A stretch of DNA of 64,000 nt from AC-43 sp963728855 (GCA_963728855.1 CAVSLN010000010.1:310001-374000); one strand, 5' to 3'. Shown: positions 17,523 through 25,669, counted from the stretch's first letter. Translations and numbers: made by a program. The notes: a model not told the origin generated them from the sequence alone.

Positions 17523-17630
17523 CTGGGCCACGTTGGCTGTGCTCGCCTCACCAAACCCCGGCTCGGCTCCGCTCAGCTGGGCCACGTTGGCTGTGCTCGC
17601 CTCACCAAACCCCGGCTCGGCTCCGCTCAG
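17523..17630 (-). repeat. Perfect tandem duplication of a 54-bp intergenic element
   Basis: Two identical 54-base units (17523-17576 and 17577-17630) lie between the response regulator promoter and the livF stop. Read on the minus strand the unit begins CTGAGCGGAGCCGAG, and the TGA of the upstream copy is the livF stop codon. The internal core GGGGTTTGG also occurs in the pair at 46302-46410, so these are members of one dispersed family. Confidence 0.92.
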
Positions 17631-18325
17631 CCGACGCCCAGATAAGCCGCCTGTACGCGCGGGTCGGCCGCGAGGTCGGCCGCCGGGCCGGAGAGGGTGA
17701 TCCGCCCGTTCTCCAGGACGTACGCCCGGCTCACCACTTCCAGCGCGGCGCCCGCGTCCTGTTCGACGAGCAGCACGCCGGTACCGGCGGCGGCGACCTC
17801 GGTCAGCCGGGCCAGGATCTCGTCCACCACCACCGGGGCCAGGCCCAGCGACAGCTCGTCCACGAGCAGGATGTCCGGCCGGCCCAGCAGCGCCCGGCCG
17901 ATCGCGCACATCTGCTGCTCGCCGCCGGACATCGAGCCGGCGACCTGGTTCAGCCGCTGGCCCAGCTTCGGGAACATGGCGAGCACCGGCCCCAGGTCCC
18001 GTTGCCGGTTGCGCCAGCCACCGAGCAGGAGGTTGTCCCGTACGGTCAGGCCGGGGAACAGCCGCCGTCCCTCGGGTACGTGCGCCACGCCGGCCCGGGC
18101 GATCGTCTCGATCGGGGCGCCGGTGAGGTCGCGGGCGCCGAGGACGACCGTACCGCTGGTGGGTCTGATCATCCCGCTCGCGGCCCGCAGGAGCGTCGAC
18201 TTGCCCGCGCCGTTCGGGCCGATCAGCGCGACCAGCTCGCCGGGCGCGACCGTCACGGTCACCCCGCGCAGCACGCTGACCCGCCCGTACCCGGCGTGGA
18301 GATCATCCAATCGGAAGCCACTCAT
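17627..18325 (-). CDS. livF: Branched-chain amino acid-type ABC transporter ATPase (LivF)
   Basis: A 232-residue ATPase with Walker A GPNGAGKST, Q-loop region, signature SMSGGEQQMCAIGRALL, Walker B ILLVDELSLGL and the LivF-type C-terminus ending in VQAAYLGVG. With LivG it powers uptake of hydrophobic amino acids, amides or urea-like substrates captured by the lipoprotein encoded at the start of this operon. It is the last gene of the cluster and is separated from livG by a 64-bp repeat element instead of overlapping it. Its stop codon is supplied by the 54-bp repeat downstream. Confidence 0.9.
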   Translation of the reverse strand: MSGFRLDDLHAGYGRVSVLRGVTVTVAPGELVALIGPNGAGKSTLLRAASGMIRPTSGTVVLGARDLTGAPIETIARAGVAHVPEGRRLFPGLTVRDNLLLGGWRNRQRDLGPVLAMFPKLGQRLNQVAGSMSGGEQQMCAIGRALLGRPDILLVDELSLGLAPVVVDEILARLTEVAAAGTGVLLVEQDAGAALEVVSRAYVLENGRITLSGPAADLAADPRVQAAYLGVG

Positions 18326-18330
18326 TGTTG

Positions 18331-18404
18331 ACCCTCGCTCCCGCGCTCGGCGCTCGTCCGCCGTGTTGGTTGCGGCCCGTAGCCTCGCTTTGCGCTCATT
18401 GTTG
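18331..18404 (-). repeat. Short intercistronic repeat between livG and livF, flanked by 10-bp direct repeats
   Basis: A 64-base segment separates livG and livF and is bounded by identical CTCATTGTTG copies at 18321-18330 and 18395-18404. Its core on the minus strand is GCGAGGCTACGG with a following GCGGACGAGCGCCGAGC. The same core is seen after argS (42344-42411) and twice before the GGDEF stop (56261-56400). The flanking duplication suggests insertion or duplication of a mobile-like element. Confidence 0.85.
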
Positions 18405-19169
18405 CCTCTTCCCCTGCGCCGCGGCGGCGCGGGCCGCGTAGCGGTGGCCGAGGTACGCCTCGATCACCCGGCGGTCGGACAGGACCGCCTCGGCGCGGCC
18501 GGTGGTGAGCACCTCGCCGTGGTGCAGGACCAGAACCTCGTCCGAGACCGCCGCGATGGCGTGCATGACGTGCTCCACCATGAGCAGCGCCAAGCCTTCC
18601 CTCCGCAGTGAGTCGATGAGCTCCAGCGCCGGCCCGATCTCGACCGGCCGCAGCCCGGCCAGCACCTCGTCCAGGAGCAGTACCCGCGGCCGCAGCGCGA
18701 GCGCCTTGGCCAGCTCCAGCCGGCGGGCGTCGGCCACCGACAGCTCGGCCGGTGGAAGCTGCGCCCGCTCGGCGAGCCCGACCCGTTCCAGCGCGGACCC
18801 GGCCTCGCGCCGGGCCGCCCCGACCGAACGGCGCGCGCCATCGGGACCGAACAGCGCCCCGACCGTCACGTTGTCCAGTACGGTCATGCCGCGGAACGGC
18901 TTGACGATCTGGAACGTACGGGCCACACCGGCGTGGGCGATACGCCACGGCCGCGCGCCGGTTAGGTCACGACCGTCGATGGTGACTGTGCCGGTCGTCG
19001 GGCGCAGGTGCCCGGTGAGCAGGTTGATGAGTGTTGACTTTCCGGCGCCGTTCGGACCGATCACCCCGAGCAGCCTCCCCGCGTGCAGCTCCAGGTCCAC
19101 GCCGGCGACCGCCTGCAGACCGCCGAACCGCTTGGCCAGTCCCTTGGCGGCCAGTCGCGCCATGGTCAT
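18396..19169 (-). CDS. livG: Branched-chain amino acid-type ABC transporter ATPase (LivG)
   Basis: A 257-residue ATPase starting at ATG 19169, which overlaps the livM stop by ATGA. Walker A is GPNGAGKST and Walker B VLLLDEVLAGL. The LivG-specific FRGMTVLDNV segment is present. The signature motif is unusual: in place of LSYGQ-type residues it reads LSVADARRLELAKAL, so the usual Gly-Gln is missing. It pairs with LivF. The stop codon is created by the start of the repeat element downstream, which reads ATGAGCGC. Confidence 0.9.
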   Translation of the reverse strand: MTMARLAAKGLAKRFGGLQAVAGVDLELHAGRLLGVIGPNGAGKSTLINLLTGHLRPTTGTVTIDGRDLTGARPWRIAHAGVARTFQIVKPFRGMTVLDNVTVGALFGPDGARRSVGAARREAGSALERVGLAERAQLPPAELSVADARRLELAKALALRPRVLLLDEVLAGLRPVEIGPALELIDSLRREGLALLMVEHVMHAIAAVSDEVLVLHHGEVLTTGRAEAVLSDRRVIEAYLGHRYAARAAAAQGKRQQ

Positions 19170-20206
19170 AGCCGGTACCTCCTGACATTGTCGAGCAGGG
19201 AGAGCCGGCGGGTGCGTACGGCGTCGGCGACGTAGCTGGTGAAGCCTTGCGGCAGAAGCACCACGGCCGCGATGATGAGCCCGCCGAGCAGGAACGTGTG
19301 CGCCATGGGGTAGTGCTGGCGCAGCCACTCGGAGACGTACGCGACCGCGACCGCGCCCAGTACGGGGCCGACGACCGTACCGGCGCCGCCGAGAATCACC
19401 ATGACGACCATGAGCACCGTGAGGTCCACGTCGAAGAGGCGCTCGGGGAAGATGGTGATCTGCTGGAAGGCGTACGCCGCGCCGACGGCACCGGTGAGTG
19501 CCGCCGATACCGACAGCGCAAGGGTTTTGGCCACTGTCGTATTGATGCCCATCGCGGCGGCCGCGTCCTCGTCCTGGTGGATCGCCCGCAGGGCGTACCC
19601 GGCCCGGGACACCGAGACGACCAGCGCGACCGCGACCGTGGTCACCGCGAGCACGAGAAACAGCACGTAGAAACCGTCGTTGCCCAGCCAGGGCGTCGGT
19701 GCGCCGGCCTCCACCGTCGGGATGGTGACTCCGGCACCACCGCCGGTGAGCCGGGGCAGGTTGGTGACCAGCTCCCGCAGGCCCTCCGCGACGCCGAGGG
19801 TGGCGACCGCGAAGTAGTGGCCCTTCAGCCGCAGCAGCGGTGCGCCGACGGCCGCCGCGAACGCGGCACACAACACCGCCGCGAGCGGCAGCGCCGCCCA
19901 GAACCAGAGATTCAGATGAATCATCAGTACGGCCGCCGCGTACCCGCCGAGCCCGAAGAACCCGACCTGACCGAAGCACGCGTAGCCGGTGTACCCGCCG
20001 ATGAGGTTCCACGCCACCGCGAGGGCGACGAACATCAGGACGGTGCTGACCGTACGCTCCTGGCCGGCGTACAGCTGGGTCTGCAGGGCGAGCCCGGCGA
20101 CCAACGCCGCCGGAAGGGCGAGCCAGGGTGCCGTTCTGCGCAGGGTGCTCATGCTTCGCAGGGCGCTCATGCTTCGCAGCGTGCTCGTGCTTCGTGGGGT
20201 GCTCAT
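19166..20206 (-). CDS. livM: Branched-chain amino acid-type ABC transporter permease (LivM)
   Basis: A permease of 346 residues with about ten hydrophobic segments and the family motif GYTGYACFGQVGFFGLGGYA near the N-terminus, plus the EAA-like loop region ALRAIHQDEDAAAAMGINT. It forms the membrane channel with LivH. The annotated start (ATG 20206) overlaps the livH stop by ATGA, but the first 25 residues are made of SMS-LR repeats from an 18-bp DNA duplication, so translation could start at several in-frame ATGs. The true start may be nearer residue 20-25. Confidence 0.9.
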   Translation of the reverse strand: MSTPRSTSTLRSMSALRSMSTLRRTAPWLALPAALVAGLALQTQLYAGQERTVSTVLMFVALAVAWNLIGGYTGYACFGQVGFFGLGGYAAAVLMIHLNLWFWAALPLAAVLCAAFAAAVGAPLLRLKGHYFAVATLGVAEGLRELVTNLPRLTGGGAGVTIPTVEAGAPTPWLGNDGFYVLFLVLAVTTVAVALVVSVSRAGYALRAIHQDEDAAAAMGINTTVAKTLALSVSAALTGAVGAAYAFQQITIFPERLFDVDLTVLMVVMVILGGAGTVVGPVLGAVAVAYVSEWLRQHYPMAHTFLLGGLIIAAVVLLPQGFTSYVADAVRTRRLSLLDNVRRYRL

Positions 20207-20210
20207 ACTT
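20139..20210 (-). repeat. 18-bp tandem repeat, four copies, across the livH/livM junction
   Basis: Four consecutive 18-base units (core CGCAGGGTGCTCATGCTT on the plus strand) at 20139, 20157, 20175 and 20193 overlap the livH stop and the livM start. Three of the four retain the CAT that reads as an in-frame ATG for livM. Confidence 0.88.
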
Positions 20211-21090
20211 CGACCCGGGCTGCGTAGAAGGAGCGGCCGGCGAGACCCTGCGGCCGTACCGCGAGCACGACCACGAGCACGGCGAAGGCGAGCGCGTTGA
20301 CGAGCGTACCGGGCAGCAGCTGCCCGCCCCAGGACTCGACGAGCCCGAGCAGGAGCCCGCCGTACAGGGCGCCGGACATGGTGCCCAGCCCCCCGAGTAC
20401 GGCCGCGACGAAGCTGAACAGTGTGAACCGTCCCGCATCCGCGGGCGAGAACGTGCTCACCGCGCCGACCGCCGCGCCGGCCGCACCGGCGAGCCCGGCG
20501 GCGACGCCGAACGTGAGCGCGTACACGTGCCGGGCCTTGATGCCCATGAGCCGGGCCGCACCGCGGTCCATTCCGGTCGCGAGGATGGACAGTCCGGTAC
20601 GGGTGCGCCGCATCACGTACCCGAGCGCGAGCGTGATGCCGACCGCCAGTACCGCCGCCACCAGCCGGCCGAGCGGGATCCGTACGTCACCGGGCAGGGT
20701 GAGCGAGGTGCCGGCGTACCCGGTCGGGATCGAGCGGTAGTTCGCCGTGAACAGCAGGACCATCCCGTTGACGGCCAAGAGCTGTAACCCGAAGGTGAGC
20801 AGCAGGGTGATGAAGATGGGTGCGTTGACCACGAGGTTCACCAGGTACCGCTGGAGCCCGTACCCGATGACGAAGAGCACCAGGGCCGCCGGAACCATGC
20901 CCAGGAACGGGTCCAGCCCGAGCCACTCGTTCAGCTTGAAGGCGAGGTAGGCGCCGGCGAGCACGAAGGCGCCGTGCGCCAGGTTCACCACGTTGAGCAC
21001 GCCCCACACCAGGGAGAAGCCGACCGCGACGAGCGCCAGCAGCCCTCCCTGGAGCAGACCGTACACAGTGGACTGTGCGAGCTGGCTCAT
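20203..21090 (-). CDS. livH: Branched-chain amino acid-type ABC transporter permease (LivH)
   Basis: A 295-residue permease with about eight hydrophobic helices, the LivH motif NLAHGAFVLAGAYLA and the cytoplasmic coupling loop containing ARLMGIKARHVYALTF. It starts at ATG 21090, overlapping the binding-protein stop by ATGA, and ends overlapping livM. Together with LivM it makes the translocation path. The order binding protein-H-M-G-F is the classical one. Confidence 0.92.
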   Translation of the reverse strand: MSQLAQSTVYGLLQGGLLALVAVGFSLVWGVLNVVNLAHGAFVLAGAYLAFKLNEWLGLDPFLGMVPAALVLFVIGYGLQRYLVNLVVNAPIFITLLLTFGLQLLAVNGMVLLFTANYRSIPTGYAGTSLTLPGDVRIPLGRLVAAVLAVGITLALGYVMRRTRTGLSILATGMDRGAARLMGIKARHVYALTFGVAAGLAGAAGAAVGAVSTFSPADAGRFTLFSFVAAVLGGLGTMSGALYGGLLLGLVESWGGQLLPGTLVNALAFAVLVVVLAVRPQGLAGRSFYAARVEV

Positions 21091-22319
21091 GCCCTCGTCC
21101 CCGGCCACGCCAGCGGCGCCTCGCTGGAGTCCTTGGGCCACACCGAAACCGGCTTGCCGCCCTGGATCTGGATGACGCCCATGGTCTTGGTGACGTTCTG
21201 GCCCTCGGCGTTGAACTTCAGCGGCCCGAAGAAGGTCTGCTCGTCCAGCGTGGCGAGGGCGTCACGGACCTTGTCGGGCTCGGTGGAGCCGGCCTTCTCG
21301 ACCGCGAGGACGAGGGCCAGGCACGCGGCGGTGGCCTCGGCGCCGTGGTACTCCGGGGCGCGGCCGCCCCACTGCTTGCTGAAGGTGGCCGCGTAGTCCG
21401 CCGCGCTGCCGAACCACTTGTCGGTACCGGCGGTCTTCACCGTCCACTGCGTCGACCCGAGTACCCCGTTGGCCGAGCCGCCCAGCGTCTGCGTGAAGTC
21501 CGGCGTCGGCGGGGCGACCGTCTCGGCGAACCCGCCGGGCGGGTTGACGCCCAACTCCTTGGCCTGCTTGATGATGGCCACGCCCTCGGCGAGGTGCACC
21601 GAGCCGATGATGACGTCCGGGTTCTTCGGCTTGATCTTGGTCAGCGCGCCGGACACGTCCGAGGTGCCGTTGGACACGTACTCCGTACCGACGACGGTGA
21701 AACCAAGCTGCTGCGCCTTTGCCGCGCCGCCTTTGGTGACCGTCTTGGAGAACCCGTCGTCGGCGGAGATGAACGCGACCGTCTTCGGCTTCGGCTGGGC
21801 CAGGTCGTACAGGGCCTGCACCATGCTCGCCGCGTACGAGGTGGCCGGCGACAGTACGGCGAACGTGCGCCGGTACCCCTTGGTGAAGATCGCGTCATCG
21901 GCGCCCGAGCTGTCCGCCATCACCTGTTTGTTGCGCTCGATCACGGCCGCCGCCGCGCCGGTGGTCGCCGACCCGTACGGGCCGAGGATCAGCTTGACCC
22001 CGTTGTCGTTGAACTGGTCCACGAGCTGGCCGGCGGTGTCCGGCTTGGAGGTGTCGTCCTGGTACCGGATGTCGAGCGTGAGCTTGGTACCCCCGACGCT
22101 CACTCCGCCCTTGCCGTTGACGACGCTCTTGCAGACCTCGTACCCCTCCTTGGTCAGGATCCCCTCGCGGGCCAGCGAGCCGGTTAACGAGAGCGAGGCG
22201 CCGAGCACCAGCTTGCCCCCCGCGGGCGCGGCGTTGCTCGCCTCGCCCTTCGATCCGCAGCCGCCCACGGCGAGCGCCAGTGTTGCGGCGGTGATTCCGA
22301 CAAGTATCCGGGTTCGCAT
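21087..22319 (-). CDS. livK: Branched-chain amino acid-type ABC transporter substrate-binding lipoprotein
   Basis: A 410-residue type-I periplasmic-binding-fold protein. A signal peptide ends at Cys21 (LALAVGGC lipobox), followed by LVLGASLSLTGSLAREG, typical of Leu/Ile/Val-type receptors, and later ILGPYGSATTGAAAAVIE. It captures substrate at the outer membrane face and delivers it to LivHM. The ligand could be branched-chain amino acids, other amino acids or amides; the sequence does not decide. Start ATG 22319 follows GGAAGGTGGAA. First gene of the operon. Confidence 0.9.
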   Translation of the reverse strand: MRTRILVGITAATLALAVGGCGSKGEASNAAPAGGKLVLGASLSLTGSLAREGILTKEGYEVCKSVVNGKGGVSVGGTKLTLDIRYQDDTSKPDTAGQLVDQFNDNGVKLILGPYGSATTGAAAAVIERNKQVMADSSGADDAIFTKGYRRTFAVLSPATSYAASMVQALYDLAQPKPKTVAFISADDGFSKTVTKGGAAKAQQLGFTVVGTEYVSNGTSDVSGALTKIKPKNPDVIIGSVHLAEGVAIIKQAKELGVNPPGGFAETVAPPTPDFTQTLGGSANGVLGSTQWTVKTAGTDKWFGSAADYAATFSKQWGGRAPEYHGAEATAACLALVLAVEKAGSTEPDKVRDALATLDEQTFFGPLKFNAEGQNVTKTMGVIQIQGGKPVSVWPKDSSEAPLAWPGTRA

Positions 22320-22523
22320 GTCATTTCCACCTTCCCTGTTTGGCCGCAACCGTAGGAAGGTCGGTGGGGTCAGGCGAAGAGGCCAGGGCCCGTTCTTGAC
22401 GAACCCCGGAGGGTCGCCCGCGACGGACCGGCAGCCGTGGGCGGCGGGCGCGGTCCCGTTTCGGCGCTACACCTGACGTGCGCTTCTACTCATCCGGTGA
22501 GTTTGCCCGGAAACATCGGTGGG

Positions 22524-22670
22524 CTACGCGTCGTCCCGCGGACCGGCTTGGCCGCCGCGGCGCCGCGTGCGGAACCCGAGCCACGCGAGGCCGCCCATGA
22601 TCGCGGCAACGACGCCGGCCGTCACCAGGAACCCCAGGAACTCCGCTCCTGCGGGAGTCGCCCCGCTCAA
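22524..22670 (-). CDS. Small single-helix membrane protein, translationally coupled
   Basis: A 48-residue frame from TTG 22670, whose codon overlaps the stop of the upstream gene as TTGA. It has one clear membrane helix (FLGFLVTAGVVAAIMGGLAW, about residues 10-29) followed by an Arg-rich cytoplasmic end, matching the positive-inside rule. No family is recognised. Translational coupling and good topology support it as real, but a protein this small is uncertain. Confidence 0.5.
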   Translation of the reverse strand: MSGATPAGAEFLGFLVTAGVVAAIMGGLAWLGFRTRRRGGQAGPRDDA

Positions 22671-23467
22671 CGCTGGCGGGCTGACCGCTGGAGCTGGTCG
22701 GCGAGGGTGAGGAAGACGAAGAGGTTGGGGATCTCGGCGGCCGGCTTGTGTGACCAGGACAGCCACTTGCCGGCCTTGCGCAGCTTGACGTACCCCTGCT
22801 GCAGCCGTACCTCCTCCAGCTCCGCCCACGGCAGCAGCCCGTGCCTGGCGCTCACGATCCCGGCACTGCTGATCGCCAGGTCCCCGAACGGCACCGTGTG
22901 CCCCTGCTGGAGCGCGGCGATCGCCCGGGGCAGGTGGACCCGGGTCACCTCGCGGGCGATCGTCTGGCCCAGCTCGGCGACCCGGTCGTAGAACTGGGTC
23001 AGCTTGACCACCGCGCCGTCCTGCCGCGTGACGGTGTAGAGGTAGGTGGTGCCGGTGTGTATCCCGTTGGTGTACCGCTCGACGATCTTCTGCAGGACCG
23101 ACGCGATGCCGTCCCACCGGTAGTCGCCCACCGGTCCGCTCGCCGCGGTGTGGATGAACCCGTTCTCGAAGACGTACACCTGCCGCGCGGCGAGCCGCCG
23201 GGAGAAGGTCGGGTTGCGGAACAGGAGGATCACGAACGGTACGGCGAAGACAAGGCCGAGGATCGCGAGACCCCAGACGCCCGTGACCAGGCCGACGATC
23301 GCCAGCGCGAGGGAGCCGGCGGCGAACGCGGTGACCCCGGCCACCGCGATGAGCGGCGGGCGCTTGGCCGGGTACGTCGCGACGTGGCCACCCATCTGCC
23401 TGGCGTAGGCGAGCTGCGCGACCGCGGCGGGTAACGTCGATGCGGAGACGGGAGTCTGGTACGCCAT
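22667..23467 (-). CDS. Membrane protein with PH-like domain, DUF6585-like
   Basis: A 266-residue protein from ATG 23467. Two adjacent membrane helices (about residues 40-58 and 62-82) lie in the N-terminal third. They are followed by a soluble beta-rich region with RQVYVFENGFIHTAASGPV and RWDGIASVLQKIVERYTNG, a pattern of DUF6585 proteins that resembles pleckstrin-homology-like membrane domains. The function is unknown. The next ORF, a 48-residue membrane protein, overlaps its stop. Confidence 0.7.
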   Translation of the reverse strand: MAYQTPVSASTLPAAVAQLAYARQMGGHVATYPAKRPPLIAVAGVTAFAAGSLALAIVGLVTGVWGLAILGLVFAVPFVILLFRNPTFSRRLAARQVYVFENGFIHTAASGPVGDYRWDGIASVLQKIVERYTNGIHTGTTYLYTVTRQDGAVVKLTQFYDRVAELGQTIAREVTRVHLPRAIAALQQGHTVPFGDLAISSAGIVSARHGLLPWAELEEVRLQQGYVKLRKAGKWLSWSHKPAAEIPNLFVFLTLADQLQRSARQR

Positions 23468-23547
23468 GGCGAAACTCCAGGTCGAGCGGTACGGGGGCCG
23501 ACGGAGCGTACCTCGCCGCACCCCCTGGCGGCGTCCCCCCGGCGGTT

Positions 23548-23901
23548 CTAGCCGTGCGTCGCCGCGTGCCCGGCGGAGGCGAGCATGCGGCCGAGCGTGA
23601 CGGCGCGTTCCCCGGTGACCGTGAGGGTCAGCTCCTCCCCGGTGTCGTCCGGCTCGAACGGCAGTACGTACACGGTGAGGTCAATGCGGGCAAGTGCATC
23701 CGGTTGACCCGGCTCCCCGGCGTCCCTACTGAGCTGTATTTCAGCGCGGATGTTGTTGCGAGGGTCCGGCTCGATCGTGATGGGCAGCGACCAGTGCCAG
23801 CCGGATCTGTGAACCGTGCAGAGCGTGCGGTCGCACCATGACGGGTGTCCGATCGATACGCCAGAAGACCCAACTTCCGATGAGGCCGTGGTACTCGTCA
23901 T
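23548..23901 (-). CDS. DUF6907-like small protein
   Basis: A 117-residue soluble protein. The N-terminal part contains HPSWCDRTLCTVHRSGWH, a Cys/His pattern typical of DUF6907 proteins, which are often found near Scr1-type XRE regulators in actinobacteria. The rest has a beta-rich pattern ending in ERAVTLGRMLASAGHAA. The function is unknown. It follows the XRE gene in the same direction with an 87-base gap and may be part of that accessory module. Confidence 0.6.
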   Translation of the reverse strand: MTSTTASSEVGSSGVSIGHPSWCDRTLCTVHRSGWHWSLPITIEPDPRNNIRAEIQLSRDAGEPGQPDALARIDLTVYVLPFEPDDTGEELTLTVTGERAVTLGRMLASAGHAATHG

Positions 23902-23988
23902 GGCTCCGTCCTCCTTGCCAGCATTTGAGGTGTCCTGGAAGACGGTATGACTATGAGGAGCGAGCCTGCTAGCGATCCCTAGGGATTT

Positions 23989-24861
23989 CTACCACGTTTC
24001 CCCGCGTTCGTGGCGTCCCTCGGCGCGGTCGATGAGAACCCGGGTAATCAGGGCCCGCGCGGCCGAACCATACACGGCGATCGAGGCGAGCTGGTCGAAG
24101 ATCCTAGCGTAGGTCTGGATTTCGTCAGGCCGGGTGAGCCGCAGTTCGGCGGCGATCGTCTCCACGATGACAAGGTCTTCGTCAATGAGCCAAAACCCGT
24201 GATCGAGGAAGACCGGCCACTCCACGTCGAACGGGATGACGCCGAGCTTGACGCCCGGGCCGAGGGCCGTAGCCGCCACCAGGCGGTCGAGCTGGCCGGT
24301 CATCACGTGGGGCGCAGCCGCCGCACCGCTGTGGAGTACGGCTTCCGAGACGACGATGTGGAACGACTTTCCCGGCCGGTACAGCAGTTCCTGCCGGCGC
24401 AGCCGTACCGCCACGGCCTCGTCGACATCGTCCGGCGCTCCGTGTAACCGTGCACCCTTGGTCAGCATGGCGCGGGCATACTCGGCCGTCTGGAAGAAGG
24501 CCGTCACGTAGTGCATGTCGAAGACCCGGACCGACCGGGCCTTCGCCTCGGTGTCGAATGCCTCCTGTTGCCGGAACCGCATGCCCGACCGGAGCCTGCG
24601 GCGGTACTCCTGGTAGAACGTCTCCAACGCGCCGAGCTCGTCAGCCAGCGCCTCGGCGGCCTCGGGTCTGCCGGTCAACTCCGCCCAGGCTGCGATGTCT
24701 GCCGGTCTCGGCGTCTGCTGGCCCAGCTCGATCTTCGACACCTTCGAGGCCGTCCAGCCGAGCCGGCTGGCAAGCTCTTTGCCGCTCAGGCCGGACTCCC
24801 GCCGCAGTGCCCGCAGATGAGCACCGAGCGCCTCACGCGCCTGCTTGATGTTCGACTGCAC
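23989..24861 (-). CDS. XRE-family regulator with DUF5753 (Scr1-type antitoxin-like)
   Basis: A 290-residue protein. The helix-turn-helix lies in residues about 10-65 (ALRRESGLSGKELASRLGW, then SKVSKIELGQQTPRP). The remaining 200 residues form a DUF5753 domain (YVTAFFQTAEYARAML and DHGFWLIDEDLVIVETI are typical). Members regulate adjacent DUF397/DUF6879 genes and have been described as antitoxin-like in Streptomyces (Scr1/Scr2). Its start overlaps the 3' end of the DUF6879 gene by 29 bases, showing a tight operon. The repressor role is inferred from the family. Confidence 0.88.
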   Translation of the reverse strand: MQSNIKQAREALGAHLRALRRESGLSGKELASRLGWTASKVSKIELGQQTPRPADIAAWAELTGRPEAAEALADELGALETFYQEYRRRLRSGMRFRQQEAFDTEAKARSVRVFDMHYVTAFFQTAEYARAMLTKGARLHGAPDDVDEAVAVRLRRQELLYRPGKSFHIVVSEAVLHSGAAAAPHVMTGQLDRLVAATALGPGVKLGVIPFDVEWPVFLDHGFWLIDEDLVIVETIAAELRLTRPDEIQTYARIFDQLASIAVYGSAARALITRVLIDRAEGRHERGETW

Positions 24862-25381
24862 CAGGACTTGCCTTCACATAGGTGCGGTACGGCGTGGCGT
24901 AGTGCCAGGCGGCGTCACGCCAGAAGTTGTGCCGCACCAGCGTGGCCGGGTCCTCAATCGGCTCCGCGCCCAAGAGCTCGTCCGAGTCCGTGAAGCGCAC
25001 GACATATAGGCGGCTGGAATCCAGCAGCCAGTAGTCGTGGTCCGGCAGGTCGCCTGCCTGCTCGCGGTCCAGGTACCGGATGTCCTCGCCGGCATCGGTG
25101 TTGTAGCGACAGAGCCAGAGCCCATAACGGGTGTAGTCGGAGTACGGCCTGGACACCACCCGTACTCGCTCGATCCGCTTGCCTTTGGCTGTCAGCTCGG
25201 CGATAAGCGCCAGCCAGTCCTCCATGTAGGCCAGGTCGACCTGCTCACCGTCGAGGAACTGCCGCAGCTGCTCCTTCTCGTAGTAGCTCTCCCGGACCTC
25301 GAGCCGATACGCGGTGTGCTCGAACGTCCGAAACAGGTCGAAGAAATCCTGGCCGGTGAGCAGGGCCACGTCGTCAGTCAT
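24833..25381 (-). CDS. DUF6879 family protein
   Basis: A 182-residue soluble protein from ATG 25381. The N-terminal half contains FFDLFRTFEHTAYRLEVRESY and the C-terminal half VVSRPYSDYTRYGLWL plus DYWLLDSSRLYVVRF, characteristic of DUF6879. Genes of this family accompany XRE-DUF5753 regulators in actinobacteria, in place of DUF397. The function is unknown; a toxin-like or effector role is inferred only from the pairing. Confidence 0.8.
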   Translation of the reverse strand: MTDDVALLTGQDFFDLFRTFEHTAYRLEVRESYYEKEQLRQFLDGEQVDLAYMEDWLALIAELTAKGKRIERVRVVSRPYSDYTRYGLWLCRYNTDAGEDIRYLDREQAGDLPDHDYWLLDSSRLYVVRFTDSDELLGAEPIEDPATLVRHNFWRDAAWHYATPYRTYVKASPGAVEHQAGA

Positions 25382-25568
25382 TCGGGAAGTACTTGAGCAG
25401 CTCAGCCGGGATCTCGATGACGGTCTCGTGGCTAGGAACACTCAACTGGCCCAGAGCCTCCGCGTCTTCGACCTTGTAGCCCTGCACGACGAACGTACCG
25501 CGGTCGGTGGCGTACACCCTCGGGCTGCCGTTCGGGCCCGAGTCCCCACCGAGAAGCCTGAGCCGCAT
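25374..25568 (-). CDS. Small soluble protein, first gene of XRE/DUF6879 module
   Basis: A 64-residue protein from ATG 25568 with GGGAG upstream (GAAAGGGAGATCGTC). It overlaps the DUF6879 start by 8 bases. The sequence is beta-rich (VYATDRGTFVVQGYKVED, then VIEIPAELLKYFPND) without Cys or membrane segments. Small proteins of this length, often DUF397-like, commonly open such operons. I do not recognise the family with confidence. Confidence 0.6.
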   Translation of the reverse strand: MRLRLLGGDSGPNGSPRVYATDRGTFVVQGYKVEDAEALGQLSVPSHETVIEIPAELLKYFPND

Positions 25569-25669
25569 GACGATCTCCCTTTCCGGGATTTCGCGCAATT
25601 TCTCATCATCGTGCCGCACTCGGTGATCCAAGACAAGCCTTCGCATCAAACGCCCGCCCCCGCCGGCCG

